DNA from: Mastigocoleus sp. MO_188.B34
Lineage (GTDB): Bacteria; Cyanobacteriota; Cyanobacteriia; Cyanobacteriales; Nostocaceae
Direction of reading: 5' to 3'
Length of the DNA stretch: 64,000 nt
NCBI RefSeq assembly: GCF_030065675.1
Contig: NZ_JASJDK010000015.1
Location: 87,217-151,216 of the forward strand
Part shown: piece after piece, positions 47,235-57,420 of the stretch
How positions within the stretch are numbered: the first letter of the stretch is position 1
Layout: each line of letters opens with the position of its first letter
The notes under the pieces: generated by a model
Databases searched by the model: none
The model's input: the letters and a program-made list of their open reading frames with translations, nothing else
What the model was told of the DNA's origin: nothing
Made by a program: the position numbers and the translations under genes

Positions 47235-47280
47235 AGCACACCCTAAACAAAGAGTATCTTGTTGGGGTGTTGTTTTATTG
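47235..47280 (+). terminator. Likely terminator of the polysaccharide export gene
   Basis: CACCC...AACAA...GA pairs with TC...TTGTT...GGGTG with one bulge, followed by TTGTTTTATT. It begins about 20 bases after the stop codon. Confidence 0.6.
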
Positions 47281-47373
47281 GTAATTGGTAGTCGATAATT
47301 AATATTCTGCTAGATTTTTGGTTGGGATATTTTGGTTAAAATATTAATGTTTTTACATGTTGCTTGCTTGAGA

Positions 47374-48927
47374 TTAAGGTAACCAACGTGGATGAAATCC
47401 GAGCAAGGGGAGCTTCTGGGGTTGAGTCTTCGTTGTATCGTTAGGATCACTGACTGGTAATAACGGCATTAACCATAAACTACTACTAGTAATTGCACTA
47501 CCAGTTCTAGTTTGGATTGAATTTTCGTTGGATGTGACACTTGTATTAGTCTCTGGTACAGTTTGATCCAACAACAAACCCAAACCATCTGGCGATAAAC
47601 TGATTTCTAAATTTCTTTGTTCAGCAGGAAAAACCAGTAAAGGCTTCTGGTTCGAGGTTTTTAAATTAATTGCAACTAAATATGGTTGCTCTTGATAAAG
47701 TTCTCCAGATAATAACTGGGTAAGCAAACAATAGAGAGTTGGGGAAGCCGTATCAAACTGACATTCTAGAATTCTACCGTCGGTACGCAATAGTTGCTGT
47801 TCTTCACCCTGATTGGTAACCAGAAATAAATCCCTTGTAAAGTCTGTATTAAATTTTACCATTGCAGCTTTGGAACCGTCTCTGGAGAAAGCTTTAACTA
47901 ACCCAAATTGTGGGAAAAAATCTAAAGGTGTAGTGGAATCCTTTTGTAGAGGTAAAATTGCTGTTCCCTTACCTTGAGCGATCGCTACAGCTTTACTGTC
48001 TGGAGTAATCATAAAATCTCCTCCTGGTGAAGTTTCTATTTCCTGGAGACTTTTTTCATTTCGATTAACATCCATAAACCATAAGCCGAAATCCCCTGTT
48101 TTACTCCTACTCGCTCTTTGAATAACAAGTTTTGTCCCATCAGGAGAAAGGTCAAACTTCAAGTTTTGATACTTTTTATTATCAATAATTAGATTAACTT
48201 TTCCGGGTGCAGCTGTTTTCCTAGAAAAAACAGTTGGTATGCCAGTGGTGACAGTATAAATTTTTGCTGCTAGTAAATCTTGAGTTCTGGACGGAATTGC
48301 AGAGAATAAAATTTTATCGCCATCTGGGAATGGTTCAAAGTCAATTACAACTAAATCTTTAGATGTCAGAATTTTCTTTTCTTCTTTGGTTAAGTTGTAA
48401 AGAATTAAACGCCCTTTTTCTTCTTTGTCCGATCCAATGTAGAGAATAATTCGATCGCGAGTTTTAAAACTGGTTTTAAATGGTTTTATTGTATTTTTTT
48501 CTGCTTCTTTAGTGCTAATTCTATCCCGTGCACCTTCCAAACTTAATGTGTAATTGGCACCATAAGGAGCAGGAGTAAACAGTGTATAAACCATTCTTCT
48601 CCCCGCCCAACTTATTTTACCTGCCAGTGGTGGATCGATTTTTAAGTTTTTCTCAACACTTTTTACATTCATGGGACGGGTAAAGGTCATACTAAAAGAT
48701 GTATGGTCTTTACTTATTTTGATGTTATCATTAGCCAAATTATTATCTATTAATGATATATCTTTCTCTGGGATTAATTGATGTTGCCATGTAAAGTCAC
48801 GTACGCGAGCAGCTACAACATTTCCTTGAGAAACAACTAGAAGTATTATTATACTCAGCAATAACATTAAAGCGATCGCAACCCGGTCTATTGGTAATAG
48901 AGATCCTTTCTTAGTAACCATTTTCAT
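47374..48927 (-). CDS. Exported or membrane-anchored protein with Ig-like and beta-propeller-like repeats
   Basis: 517 residues. An N-terminal span (VAIALMLLLSIIILLVVSQ, about 17-35) anchors it or acts as signal. Residues about 60-150 resemble a bacterial Ig-like (Big_5-type) domain (FSMTFTRPMNVKSVEKNLKID). Residues about 180-470 contain WD40/PD40-like blades (LIIDNKKYQNLKFDLSPDGTKLVIQ, FMITPDSKAVAIA). The C-terminus is Ser/Thr-rich. It could scan or bind a partner at the cell surface, but no enzyme motif is seen. Overall function unknown. It is flanked by heptamer repeats upstream. Confidence 0.75.
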   Translation of the reverse strand: MKMVTKKGSLLPIDRVAIALMLLLSIIILLVVSQGNVVAARVRDFTWQHQLIPEKDISLIDNNLANDNIKISKDHTSFSMTFTRPMNVKSVEKNLKIDPPLAGKISWAGRRMVYTLFTPAPYGANYTLSLEGARDRISTKEAEKNTIKPFKTSFKTRDRIILYIGSDKEEKGRLILYNLTKEEKKILTSKDLVVIDFEPFPDGDKILFSAIPSRTQDLLAAKIYTVTTGIPTVFSRKTAAPGKVNLIIDNKKYQNLKFDLSPDGTKLVIQRASRSKTGDFGLWFMDVNRNEKSLQEIETSPGGDFMITPDSKAVAIAQGKGTAILPLQKDSTTPLDFFPQFGLVKAFSRDGSKAAMVKFNTDFTRDLFLVTNQGEEQQLLRTDGRILECQFDTASPTLYCLLTQLLSGELYQEQPYLVAINLKTSNQKPLLVFPAEQRNLEISLSPDGLGLLLDQTVPETNTSVTSNENSIQTRTGSAITSSSLWLMPLLPVSDPNDTTKTQPQKLPLLGFHPRWLP

Positions 48928-48951
48928 TGGTTATTTATTATTGGTAGGTAA

Positions 48952-48972
48952 TTGGTAATTGGTAATTGGTAA
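48952..48972 (+). repeat. Heptamer tandem repeat (TTGGTAA x3)
   Basis: Three perfect TTGGTAA units just upstream of the beta-propeller gene, with partial units on both sides. Confidence 0.8.
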
Positions 48973-49146
48973 TTAATCAATTGAAAATCTGAAATTAAGC
49001 AGTAAGAATTAATTGTTTGTGTATACAATGCAATCTCTATTTTGGCAGAAAGATTATTGATTAATCTCTAAAAATAGATTATTAACTGTTTGATTATTTT
49101 TTGGAAAAGTTATATCAATTTGAAAATTGATACCGATTAAATTTAA

Positions 49147-49932
49147 TTAATAACTATAAGGGTTCTTTGGTCGTTCAATTTTCTTAACTGACTTAGCAGC
49201 AATAGTAAGTTGACGTTTTCCTGCAATTTTTTGTGTAATCATTTTTCCTTCTACTTCCACCCAACTATCAGGTGGATACTTTTGACGATTTCCTTCAAGT
49301 TTCACCGGTAAACCAATGGGATAAGCATCAGCAGCGCAGCAGGTCAGCACAAATCTTGCTAAAAAGAAATATTCCTCTCCAATATCCTCTGAGTGCATCA
49401 CAAAACCTTTCACTCTAGCTTTTTGTCCAGAATATTTATCTGGTTCTGGATAAACTTTAAGAGTGCGTACCCAGTCTACAAGAGTTCTATCCTCTGAATT
49501 AACTGTAGTACGGCGAAACTCCTGGGGTTGAACCCGCGTGCTTGATAGTAAATCCGCAGTATCAGTTTTTAAAGCTTTATCACTAGCAAAAACGCGGGGT
49601 GTTACTACTAAGCCTAAAATTGCTGTAAATAATAATAATCTACTACCTAAACCAGGAGGAAATAAAGTTACATGTTGAGTATTAGGAGAAGGATTGCTTA
49701 ACTTCGACTTTTTTACTTCAAGAAATCGGATAATGCCGATAATACTTAAAACGATTCCACTACCAGTAACTAATTCAAAATAATTAGGATGAATTAGCAA
49801 ATATAACTTACCGCTAAAGCGATAGTGTAACATTACAACTCCCCAGGCTAGAATTGCCATAACATCTACCCAGGGATTCAAACTGTTCAAAACTTGTGAT
49901 ATCTTAAATTTGCGAATGTTGATTCTTTTCAT
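49147..49932 (-). CDS. TIGR03943-family membrane protein, likely permease partner
   Basis: 261 residues with two or three N-terminal spans (VMAILAWGVVMLHYRFSG, YFELVTGSGIVLSIIGIIRFL, LLLFTAILGLVVT) and a C-terminal soluble domain containing VLTCCAADAYPIGLPV. It matches the TIGR03943 family of putative permease subunits, which usually neighbours the permease that lies upstream here (YcgQ/YcgR-like pair in Bacillus). The pair probably moves a metal or other inorganic ion; the CC motif would suit metal binding. Transport substrate is not shown by sequence. Confidence 0.82.
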   Translation of the reverse strand: MKRINIRKFKISQVLNSLNPWVDVMAILAWGVVMLHYRFSGKLYLLIHPNYFELVTGSGIVLSIIGIIRFLEVKKSKLSNPSPNTQHVTLFPPGLGSRLLLFTAILGLVVTPRVFASDKALKTDTADLLSSTRVQPQEFRRTTVNSEDRTLVDWVRTLKVYPEPDKYSGQKARVKGFVMHSEDIGEEYFFLARFVLTCCAADAYPIGLPVKLEGNRQKYPPDSWVEVEGKMITQKIAGKRQLTIAAKSVKKIERPKNPYSY

Positions 49933-50289
49933 GGATAATTGTCGTTGATAATTTCCAGGGAGAAGTTTAAGTCAAGAAATTATTAATTATTAACTGAAGT
50001 TTAAACTTTAAATATCAAATTTTAGGGTTGATGATACAGCATAAATTATAAATTTACATCAAAAAATTACATCAAAACTTGATATCAAATCGGAATTTTT
50101 TTGCACGCAACAATCATATAAAAAGTCTGACTAAAGTATAGGTATTTATCCAAAAATAATCTCAAAATTATTGTTAGCTAAGCCCAATAAAAGAATAGAA
50201 ACAAGTTTTTTAGCCCATTTAATAAAAGTTATAAAATACATAAAATTCCTGGACTAAAATACATTTTCTCATCATTTATCGTGGCATTT
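49933..50289. other. Intergenic gap within the permease pair, nothing seen
   Basis: About 360 AT-rich bases between two same-strand genes. This is long for an operon, so the downstream gene may have its own promoter. Confidence 0.5.
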
Positions 50290-51342
50290 TTATAGTAAGT
50301 GTAAGTTAATGTAGAGAGTAAGCAAAAATGTCAACTGTGCAGCTAAAGCAAAGAGATAAAATACTGCTCGAGGTTTAAAAATAGAAAGCATTAAACCTAT
50401 ACCCTTAAGGTCAATCATTGGACCAAACACTAGAAATGCTAATAAAGAACCAGTGGTAAATGTAGAGGCAAATGATAATGCGAAAAATGAATCTACTGTG
50501 GAACAAATTGATACTACTGTAGCTAATATTAGCATTGTCACAATAGAACTAATCGGCCCACTACCCAAACTTAAAATTAACGAACGGGGTGCTAGCACTT
50601 GAATTGCTGCAGCAATTGCACTTCCCAAAATCAGTACTGCTCCTAACTCTCGAAATTCCTGAATTGTATTATCTATTACTTGCTGCCATTTTTGCGCTCG
50701 GATCTCTTTGGAACTTGGTGTCACATTCATACCAACTTGAATAGAGTCCATTGGGATGGTACTTCCAGATTTACCACCAAGGATATAAGTACCTGGTTGT
50801 AACAAAGAAGGTGTCATGCTTTGTTGTTTTTCCGGAGTTTTTTCTGCTGTACCTTTCTTTAGAGATTGCGGTGGTGGATTATACTTTAAGTAACGCGCTA
50901 ATGCTGGTTGAACAATAGGTTTTAAATCCTTTTGAAAACTAAATGTAAAACCAATTATTGTGGCAATTAATAGTGAAAGTATAACTCTTAATACTACTAT
51001 TTCTGGCTGATCGCGAAATGCTGTCCAAGTAGCCCAAATAACAATTGGGTTGATAGTTGGAGCTGCAAGCAAAAAGCCAATTGCTACTGGTGTCGGAGCT
51101 CCCTGCATTATTAAGCGGCGAGCAACAGGTACGTTACCACATTCACATACTGGAAACAGAAAGCCTACTAAAGAACCTACTAAAGCACCAAGTAAGGGAT
51201 TTTTAGGCAATTTTTCTGCTAGTTTACGCTCATCTACAAAAAAAAGCAGCAAACTAGAAAGTAACACTCCCAGTAATAAAAATGGGATTGCCTCTACTAG
51301 TAGACTAAGAAATAGAGTGAAACCATTGCTTAGTTGATTCAT
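50290..51342 (-). CDS. Permease of the DUF318/ArsP (UPF0718) family
   Basis: 350 residues with about eight spans in two halves separated by a polar loop (about 150-210). VGFLFPVCECGNVPVARRLIMQGAP carries the conserved Cys pair of the family, and the second half has VVSICSTVDSFFALSFA. Some relatives export trivalent organoarsenicals; the cyanobacterial and Bacillus YcgR-like forms are uncharacterised. It precedes the TIGR03943 partner gene on the same strand. Confidence 0.87.
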   Translation of the reverse strand: MNQLSNGFTLFLSLLVEAIPFLLLGVLLSSLLLFFVDERKLAEKLPKNPLLGALVGSLVGFLFPVCECGNVPVARRLIMQGAPTPVAIGFLLAAPTINPIVIWATWTAFRDQPEIVVLRVILSLLIATIIGFTFSFQKDLKPIVQPALARYLKYNPPPQSLKKGTAEKTPEKQQSMTPSLLQPGTYILGGKSGSTIPMDSIQVGMNVTPSSKEIRAQKWQQVIDNTIQEFRELGAVLILGSAIAAAIQVLAPRSLILSLGSGPISSIVTMLILATVVSICSTVDSFFALSFASTFTTGSLLAFLVFGPMIDLKGIGLMLSIFKPRAVFYLFALAAQLTFLLTLYINLHLL

Positions 51343-52859
51343 GGGTATCGCTTATTCTAAGCGGTGTTAATTATCGAATTTGTGTGTATGACATTTTAAC
51401 TGTTTTCGATGCTGCATAATTCTGTGAGAACAATTAAATACTGAGTAAATATAATAAGCAGCAAACATATACAAAAACTAGTTAATAGAACTGGTATGTG
51501 AGTAGTTTGCTGTAGATAAATTCACAATTATCTTTGAAGTATTTATTTTGCATCAATTTTTCGTAGATGATTTTCATTCTATAACTTCGCTACTTTCAAA
51601 AAATAATAAACTACATTCTTTATTTTTTAAATGGGCTTAACTTGAACCTGTAGTTTTCTAAATATTACATGCTCAAACTATTGCCTACAGCAAATATACA
51701 TGGATATCTGTTACATATGATGCATTTAACGAAAATTTTCCTGAAATTACTTCCTGAAATTATTTCCTAAAATTATATATTGAGGACTAGAAGTTGCTTT
51801 ATCAATCAGATTCGCACCCCAAACACTTGTTAGATGTTAAGTTATTTAGTAATGTTGATGCTTTTGAGTTTTGTTTATTGTTTTTACTATAAAAATGATG
51901 GTGCTGCAAGCTTATAAACCTACATAAATAACGTAAAGCCAATGAAAACGCTTAGAAATGTTTTCTCTGATTTTAATTTATCTGCAATTTTTTATTAAAA
52001 TTTCATACAAATTACATACAATTTTTAATATATCTCCAGATTTTAAATATTTAATATCTTATGCTAGCAGTTATATGTTAATTAATAAGAGATGTGAGTT
52101 TATTTTTCGCAATGCAATATATAAACAAGAGAGATTGTTTACTTGTCTGACTAATTGCTACCGTATGTACGCTAATATCTACCGTTTTTAGTACGTAAGA
52201 TAAGCAAAAATATATAAAAATTATGTAAATCCTCTATTTAAAGTAACTTTATATTCCAAAAATTACCTAAATAAAATAAATTTCTCATCTACACATAAGA
52301 GTATTGTTAACTTTATAAATACCGCTTTATTATTTTACTTTTTATAGACTTGAATGGCTAATTTATCCCTATTAATAAACTATTATTTCAAGTCTTATTG
52401 CTGATTTAATTTAGTATGTACTAATTTGGTATATACATTGAATAATTTGTATTCTTGTTGAGTCTATTTTCTATATGAGTCATAAACGAAATGATAATAG
52501 TATGTTTATTTTAATTACAAAATTCTAATTACAATATTTTAATTACAAAATTTTCCTTACAACATAAATTGAGTAATTTTAGATTTGATAATCTTCTCAA
52601 GTAAAAAAGAATTTATTTTGTCTAGCTAGCTATCCTAACTCAATAAATTTAATTTAATTTACTATATCGAGGCTTACGCAATTGTCACAATATACCGGTT
52701 GTGCCTGATACTAAAGACTTTATTGATATCTCAGAGTGAACTCTAAGTGTCATGCACCCTAAAAGAAAAATTTCCTGGTTGGGTAAGTTCTATAAAACAC
52801 TAAATATTTATTTTAATGCATCAGTAAAATAGTACTAACAAAATAGGAGAATAATATTA
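51343..52859. other. 1.5 kb gene-poor region with a MITE-like repeat near its right end
   Basis: Very AT-rich. A 77-codon frame at 51958-52191 has low-complexity, Tyr/Ile-rich composition and no ribosome-binding site, so I do not call it. The MITE-like element at 52671-52790 lies just before the glycosyltransferase gene. Confidence 0.55.
52671..52790 (+). mobile_element. MITE-like repeat, copy A
   Basis: 120 bases, with GGCTTACGCAA at the left end facing TTGGGTAAGTTC at the right (imperfect inverted ends). Internal landmarks CGGTTGTGC, AACTCTAAGTGTCA and CCCTAAAAGAAAAA are shared in order with an inverted copy at 54336-54463. No coding capacity. Confidence 0.75.
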
Positions 52860-54032
52860 GTGAAAACTGAACGGCAAAATAATTTTCTAGGAGCAGCTTC
52901 TATACTTTGCTTGGGAACTGGTTGGTTCCCAACAACACCGGGTGGCTTGGAGCGGTACGTTTATGAACTAACTCGCTGCTGGATTACCAAGCAAGACAAA
53001 GTAGAATTATGTGGAGTTGGAATACCTCAAGCAACAGAGGACTTTCCCATCAAGTTGAATAATTTAGCATCACCTGATTCTCCTATTTGGAAAAGACTTT
53101 GGTCTATCCGTCAAAATTTTCGTCAAACAAGAAACGGTAAGCCAGATGCAATCAATTTACATTTTGCTCTCTACAGTTTTCCGCTACTAGATATTTTCCC
53201 CAAAGAAGTACCAATCACTTTCAATTTTCATGGACCTTGGGCTTCGGAAAGCAAACAGGAGGTGATGCATCGCAGAATCAGTAACTCTTTAAAATATTGG
53301 CTGATAGAGAGAAAAACTTATCATAGCTGCGATCGCTTCATAGTCCTGAGCAAAGCATTTGGTAATGTACTCCATCAGGAATACCAAATTCCTTGGGAGA
53401 AAATTAACATTATTCCTGGTGGGGTTGACATAAATAACTTTAAGGCAAATTTTTCCTTACAGGAAGCACGCCTTAAATTAAATTGGCCTCAAGATCGGCA
53501 AATTATTTTCACTTCTCGTCGTTTAGTACATCGAGTAGGGATAGATAAACTTTTAGCAGCTTTTGCTGCGGTTAGAGCAACAATACCTGATATATGGTTA
53601 GCGATCGCCGGACGGGGTCCCCTTGAAGCAGAACTTAAACAGCAAGCTAAAGACCTAGAACTTCAAGACCGAGTTAAATTCTTAGGATTCTTGCCCGACG
53701 AACAACTACCCATTGCCTATCAAGCTGCTAATTTTAGTATTATGCCTTCTCAATCCTTTGAAGGATTTGGTTTAGCAATAGTTGAGTCTTTGGCTTGTGG
53801 AACCCCTGTCATTTGTACTCCGGTAGGCGGAATGCCAGAAATATTAGAACCATTTTCTCCCCAACTCATTACTTCTTCAATTAGTGCTAACTCAATTGCA
53901 GATAAATTGGAGCAAACTTTACTAGGTAAAGTATCCGTTCCGTCAAAAGAAGATTGTCGTCAATATGCTTGTGCAAATTTTAATTGGGACAAAATTGCAA
54001 ATGAAGTTAGGGGTGTTCTTTTAGGTTATTAA
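52860..54032 (+). CDS. Family 4 glycosyltransferase
   Basis: 390 residues from a GTG at 52860 with AGGAG about 10 bases upstream. A GT-B fold: LGTGWFPTTPGGLERYVYEL at the N-terminus and, in the C-terminal half, IFTSRRLVHRVGIDKLLAAF and SFEGFGLAIVESLACGTPVI, the E-x7-E nucleotide-sugar site. It would add a sugar to a lipid-linked or growing glycan on the cytoplasmic face. The gene sits between two inverted copies of a MITE-like element. Acceptor unknown. Confidence 0.92.
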   Translation: MKTERQNNFLGAASILCLGTGWFPTTPGGLERYVYELTRCWITKQDKVELCGVGIPQATEDFPIKLNNLASPDSPIWKRLWSIRQNFRQTRNGKPDAINLHFALYSFPLLDIFPKEVPITFNFHGPWASESKQEVMHRRISNSLKYWLIERKTYHSCDRFIVLSKAFGNVLHQEYQIPWEKINIIPGGVDINNFKANFSLQEARLKLNWPQDRQIIFTSRRLVHRVGIDKLLAAFAAVRATIPDIWLAIAGRGPLEAELKQQAKDLELQDRVKFLGFLPDEQLPIAYQAANFSIMPSQSFEGFGLAIVESLACGTPVICTPVGGMPEILEPFSPQLITSSISANSIADKLEQTLLGKVSVPSKEDCRQYACANFNWDKIANEVRGVLLGY

Positions 54033-54852
54033 TTTTTTGGCGCACAAAAATAAATTAATTCTGAGCACTGATTAAATTTATATTGAAGTCAAATTAAATT
54101 AAGTTTCAAGTAAACAAATATTTAGATTTTTCATTGAACCTAAATTCTTTTAGTGCTCATTCTAAGGTAATTAATAAATGATATCAGCTAATATTAAATG
54201 CTAACAAATAAAAGCTATTTTTATTTTAAATAAAAAGTATTTATTCTGGTTAAGATATCACTATAGTGTTTTTCAAAAAAATTAACGCATATTATAAATA
54301 TTTACTATTTCCCCATCTACTCGATAATAGAGATAGGATTTATGGGCAAACGACACATTTTTCTTGTAGGGTATGTGACACTTAGAGTTAGCTCAAACTT
54401 ATTGAGAATGTTTTGATTGATTATGACGCACAACCGTTACATTGTGAGAGTTGCGTAAGCCCTAAGCAATTAAAGTTAATATTCTCAATTACATCGAGTA
54501 ATGTCATATATTCATAATAGATAATTAATAGAAATAAATTTTACAGATACTTGTATTAGGAATTATCTACATATCCTTATAGATACTGATAAAGCGTAAC
54601 TATTATTTTTACTACCAATGGTATTTATAATATTAATCAGAAAAAATCATCTAAGCCTTAATATTACTAGCTCGTAATTATAAACTACACATTATATTGT
54701 GTAAAATTAATAAAGTTTTACCAATAATTTATTCTGCTCTGTAAATAATAGCGAAAGCGACGTAGTTTACATCACTTAAACGATAGATAGATTTATGCTT
54801 TTACGCTAATATTACTAACGTTTGAATCACATAACTATGAGTCTAAACAGTG
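54033..54852. other. Intergenic region with a second, inverted MITE-like repeat
   Basis: About 820 AT-rich bases between two glycosyltransferase genes. Copy B of the repeat occupies 54336-54463. No gene seen. Confidence 0.55.
54336..54463 (-). mobile_element. MITE-like repeat, copy B (inverted relative to copy A)
   Basis: Reverse complement of the same repeat family: it ends with TTGCGTAAGCCCT and contains TTTTTCTTGTAGGGT, TGACACTTAGAGTT and GCACAACCGTTAC. It is 128 bases. Copies A and B bracket the glycosyltransferase gene in opposite orientation. Confidence 0.75.
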
Positions 54853-55716
54853 ATGAAGCTGAGCGTAGTCATACCTTCCTTTAATGCAGGTAACACCATT
54901 GGCATGCAATTGGATGCCTTAGCAAAGCAAAAATGGTCTCAACCTTGGGAAGTAATCGTTGCAGATAATGGCTCTACGGATAACACTCTGGCTATAATTC
55001 AGGAATATCAACAAAAAATTTCCCATCTTCGCATTGTTGATGCATCTTTAAAATCTGGAGCTGCATATGCTCGTAATATTGGAGCAAAAAATGCTCAAAG
55101 TGAAGCTCTAGCATTTTGTGATGCTGATGATGTAGTTGCTCCTGGTTGGGTAGCAGCAATCGGTGAAGGGCTAGAAAAATATGATTATGTCGGTGGTAGG
55201 AATGAACACTGCAAACTCAACGAATCTTGGTTGCTCAAAGCCTATGGTTGTCAAGAGAGTAATGGTGTATTTTTCGACCACCCGTATTTACCGCTAGTAA
55301 GTGGTAATAACTTCGGTGTTAGACGGAAGCTTCATGAAGCAATTGGTGGTTTTGACGAACAACTATTAAAACTTCAAGACGTAGATTATGGCTGGAGATT
55401 ACAAGAAGCAGGAGCAGAAATCTACGAAATTGAAGAAGCATTAGTTCATTTTAGATTCCGTAAAACCATATCAGATATATGTCGCCGTGCTTGGCAAAGC
55501 GGATGTCATGAAGCCTTGCTCTATAAAAAGCATCGCAAGATGGGAATGCCACAACTCATATCTTGGACTACCCTAGTTAAGACAGCAATCATGTCTCCTG
55601 TATGGTTTATAGCCAGAGTTCGGGATAAAGCCAGTTTAGTCAAACTTTTAATGGAGTTATCTTGGCGTGCTGGTCAGTTGCAGGGTTGTATGCAACACAA
55701 GTATCTACCAATGTGA
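54853..55716 (+). CDS. Family 2 glycosyltransferase
   Basis: 287 residues from ATG 54853; a GTG one codon earlier is possible. A GT-A fold: LSVVIPSFNAGNTIGMQLD, IVADNGSTDNTLAI, metal-binding DxD in AFCDADDVVAPGW, and a downstream GGFDEQLLKLQDVDYGWRL with the ED-like acid. The C-terminal 60 residues are basic and partly hydrophobic and may contact the membrane. It probably adds a sugar in exopolysaccharide or glycolipid assembly. Partner genes lie on both sides, though with wide gaps. Confidence 0.92.
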   Translation: MKLSVVIPSFNAGNTIGMQLDALAKQKWSQPWEVIVADNGSTDNTLAIIQEYQQKISHLRIVDASLKSGAAYARNIGAKNAQSEALAFCDADDVVAPGWVAAIGEGLEKYDYVGGRNEHCKLNESWLLKAYGCQESNGVFFDHPYLPLVSGNNFGVRRKLHEAIGGFDEQLLKLQDVDYGWRLQEAGAEIYEIEEALVHFRFRKTISDICRRAWQSGCHEALLYKKHRKMGMPQLISWTTLVKTAIMSPVWFIARVRDKASLVKLLMELSWRAGQLQGCMQHKYLPM

Positions 55717-55961
55717 ATATCTCAAACTCTACAACACAAAACCATTGAGATCGTCATATTTTTCTCCGATCACCAAGAGCTTTAATATCTACATCTAAAA
55801 TAACGACTTCCAAAATAATTCTTTTATTCTTTTGATGAAACCAGGGAAATGGGAGAGAAGGGGGAAGCAACCGAAAAAGCAAGATAAAAGATAAGGGTAA
55901 GTAAGGATGTTTTTTGTTATCATCCCATTACCTACCCCCATTTACCCATTACCAATGACAA

Positions 55962-57107
55962 ATGAAAATTCTTTTTTTGGATCAAAGTGGTAAACCAGGT
56001 GGCGCTGAACTGTGTCTAATTGATATTGCAAAACCTTATCGTCAAGATTGTTTAGTTGGTTTGTTTGCTGATGGTTCTTTTAAGACGTTACTTGAAGAAA
56101 ACCAAATTCCTGTCAAAGTTCTAACTCGTAAAGAAATTGAAGTTCGTAAAAAAAGCTCTGTTGTTCAGGGACTACGCAGTTTAGGTCAAATTTTACCTTT
56201 GATTTTAACAGTAGCAAAAATCGCCCGAGAATACGATCTAATTTATGCTAATACTCAAAAAGCCCTAGCGATCGGATCTTTAGCAAGCTTTCTCAGTAAC
56301 CGTCCTTTGGTTTATCACTTACATGATATTCTGTCGCCAGAGCACTTTAGTGAGACTAATCGCCGAATCGCGATCGCTCTAGCAAATAAGTTCGTTTCCT
56401 TAGTAATTGCAAATTCTCAAGCCAGCAAAGATGCTTTTATTGACGCAGGTGGAAAATCGGAAATCGTAAAAATAGTCTATAACGGATTTGAGCCTGCCAA
56501 ATATAAGGTCGAGAAATCTGAAGTGAATCATATTAGGCAAGAGCTAGAATTAGATGGAAAATTTGTTGTCGGACATTTTAGTCGTCTTGCACCTTGGAAA
56601 GGACAACATATATTAATTGAAGCCATCGCCAATTTTCCCGATAATGTTATCGCCATACTGGTTGGAGATGCATTATTTGGTGAACAAGAGTATGTTAGCA
56701 AATTGCACAAACAAGTTAGAGATTTGGGATTGGAAAATCGAGTCAAATTTTTAGGATTTCGTGACGATATTCCCCAACTTATGACTGCTTGTGACTTAGT
56801 TTCTCATACTTCCACCTCTCCCGAACCGTTTGGTAGAGTAATTGTTGAGGCTATGTTGTGTCAAAAACCTGTTGTTGCTGCAAAAGCTGGTGGTGCAATA
56901 GAATTAATAGACCATGAAGTAAATGGTTTTTTAACAACACCAGAAAACACCCAAGAACTTACACAAATCATTAACAAGTGTCTCAAAAACCCGGAACAAA
57001 TTGCTAGTATTGCCAAAACTGCTCGACAGAATGCTACTGAACGTTTCGACGTTATAAATATTAACCAGCAAATAACCCAACATATAAAATCTATAATGGG
57101 TTTGTAA
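55962..57107 (+). CDS. Family 4 glycosyltransferase
   Basis: 381 residues. MKILFLDQSGKPGGAELCLIDIA is the N-terminal GT-B acceptor-side signature. The C-terminal half has VVGHFSRLAPWKGQHILIEAI and SPEPFGRVIVEAMLCQKPVVAA with the E-x7-E motif. It likely acts in the same polysaccharide pathway as the previous two transferases. It ends about 108 bases before the IS element boundary, so the insertion lies just beyond the polysaccharide genes. Confidence 0.93.
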   Translation: MKILFLDQSGKPGGAELCLIDIAKPYRQDCLVGLFADGSFKTLLEENQIPVKVLTRKEIEVRKKSSVVQGLRSLGQILPLILTVAKIAREYDLIYANTQKALAIGSLASFLSNRPLVYHLHDILSPEHFSETNRRIAIALANKFVSLVIANSQASKDAFIDAGGKSEIVKIVYNGFEPAKYKVEKSEVNHIRQELELDGKFVVGHFSRLAPWKGQHILIEAIANFPDNVIAILVGDALFGEQEYVSKLHKQVRDLGLENRVKFLGFRDDIPQLMTACDLVSHTSTSPEPFGRVIVEAMLCQKPVVAAKAGGAIELIDHEVNGFLTTPENTQELTQIINKCLKNPEQIASIAKTARQNATERFDVININQQITQHIKSIMGL

Positions 57108-57214
57108 ATCAAAATTATGATTTAAAAATTAGCAATAAAATTCAGGAGTTATGAGTTGGGACTCAGAGCTTTGATTAGGGATTTACCATAGCTTCTTGCA
57201 GCATATCAATTTGG

Positions 57215-57420
57215 TTGACACTCCCCCCACTAGAAGTAGGGGGATTCTTCCGGATTAGGCTAAATATCCGAAATATCCTCAAACAGACTAAGCTGTTTAG
57301 CCGGGTTCCCAGGCACCCGCCGTCTGCCCTTGCGGGCGGCGCGTCTCCTAACCCCCCGACCCACCTGGAATTTAATTCCAGGCGGCATGCGGGGGTGCAT
57401 TCCGCACTCTGTTGTTTCAG
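57215..57420 (-). ncRNA. Candidate omega/re-RNA of TnpB at the element end
   Basis: The tnpB 3' end and adjacent element end (minus strand) contain strong stem-forming sequence: GCCGCCCGCAAGGGCAGACGGC-type complementarity at about 57310-57340, and the terminal hairpin at 57225-57244. In characterised TnpB systems the guide scaffold lies here, with the guide starting just outside the element at 57214. Boundaries are approximate and inferred. Confidence 0.45.

Noticed and set aside
51958..52191. 77-codon frame in a gene-free region
   Set aside because: Tyr/Ile/Phe-rich composition expected of random AT-rich DNA, no ribosome-binding site and no recognisable domain.
57109..57214. Missing N-terminal part of the cas1 paralogue on the far side of the IS
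   Set aside because: The frame joined across the IS hits a stop within 12 codons and shows no Cas1-like residues.
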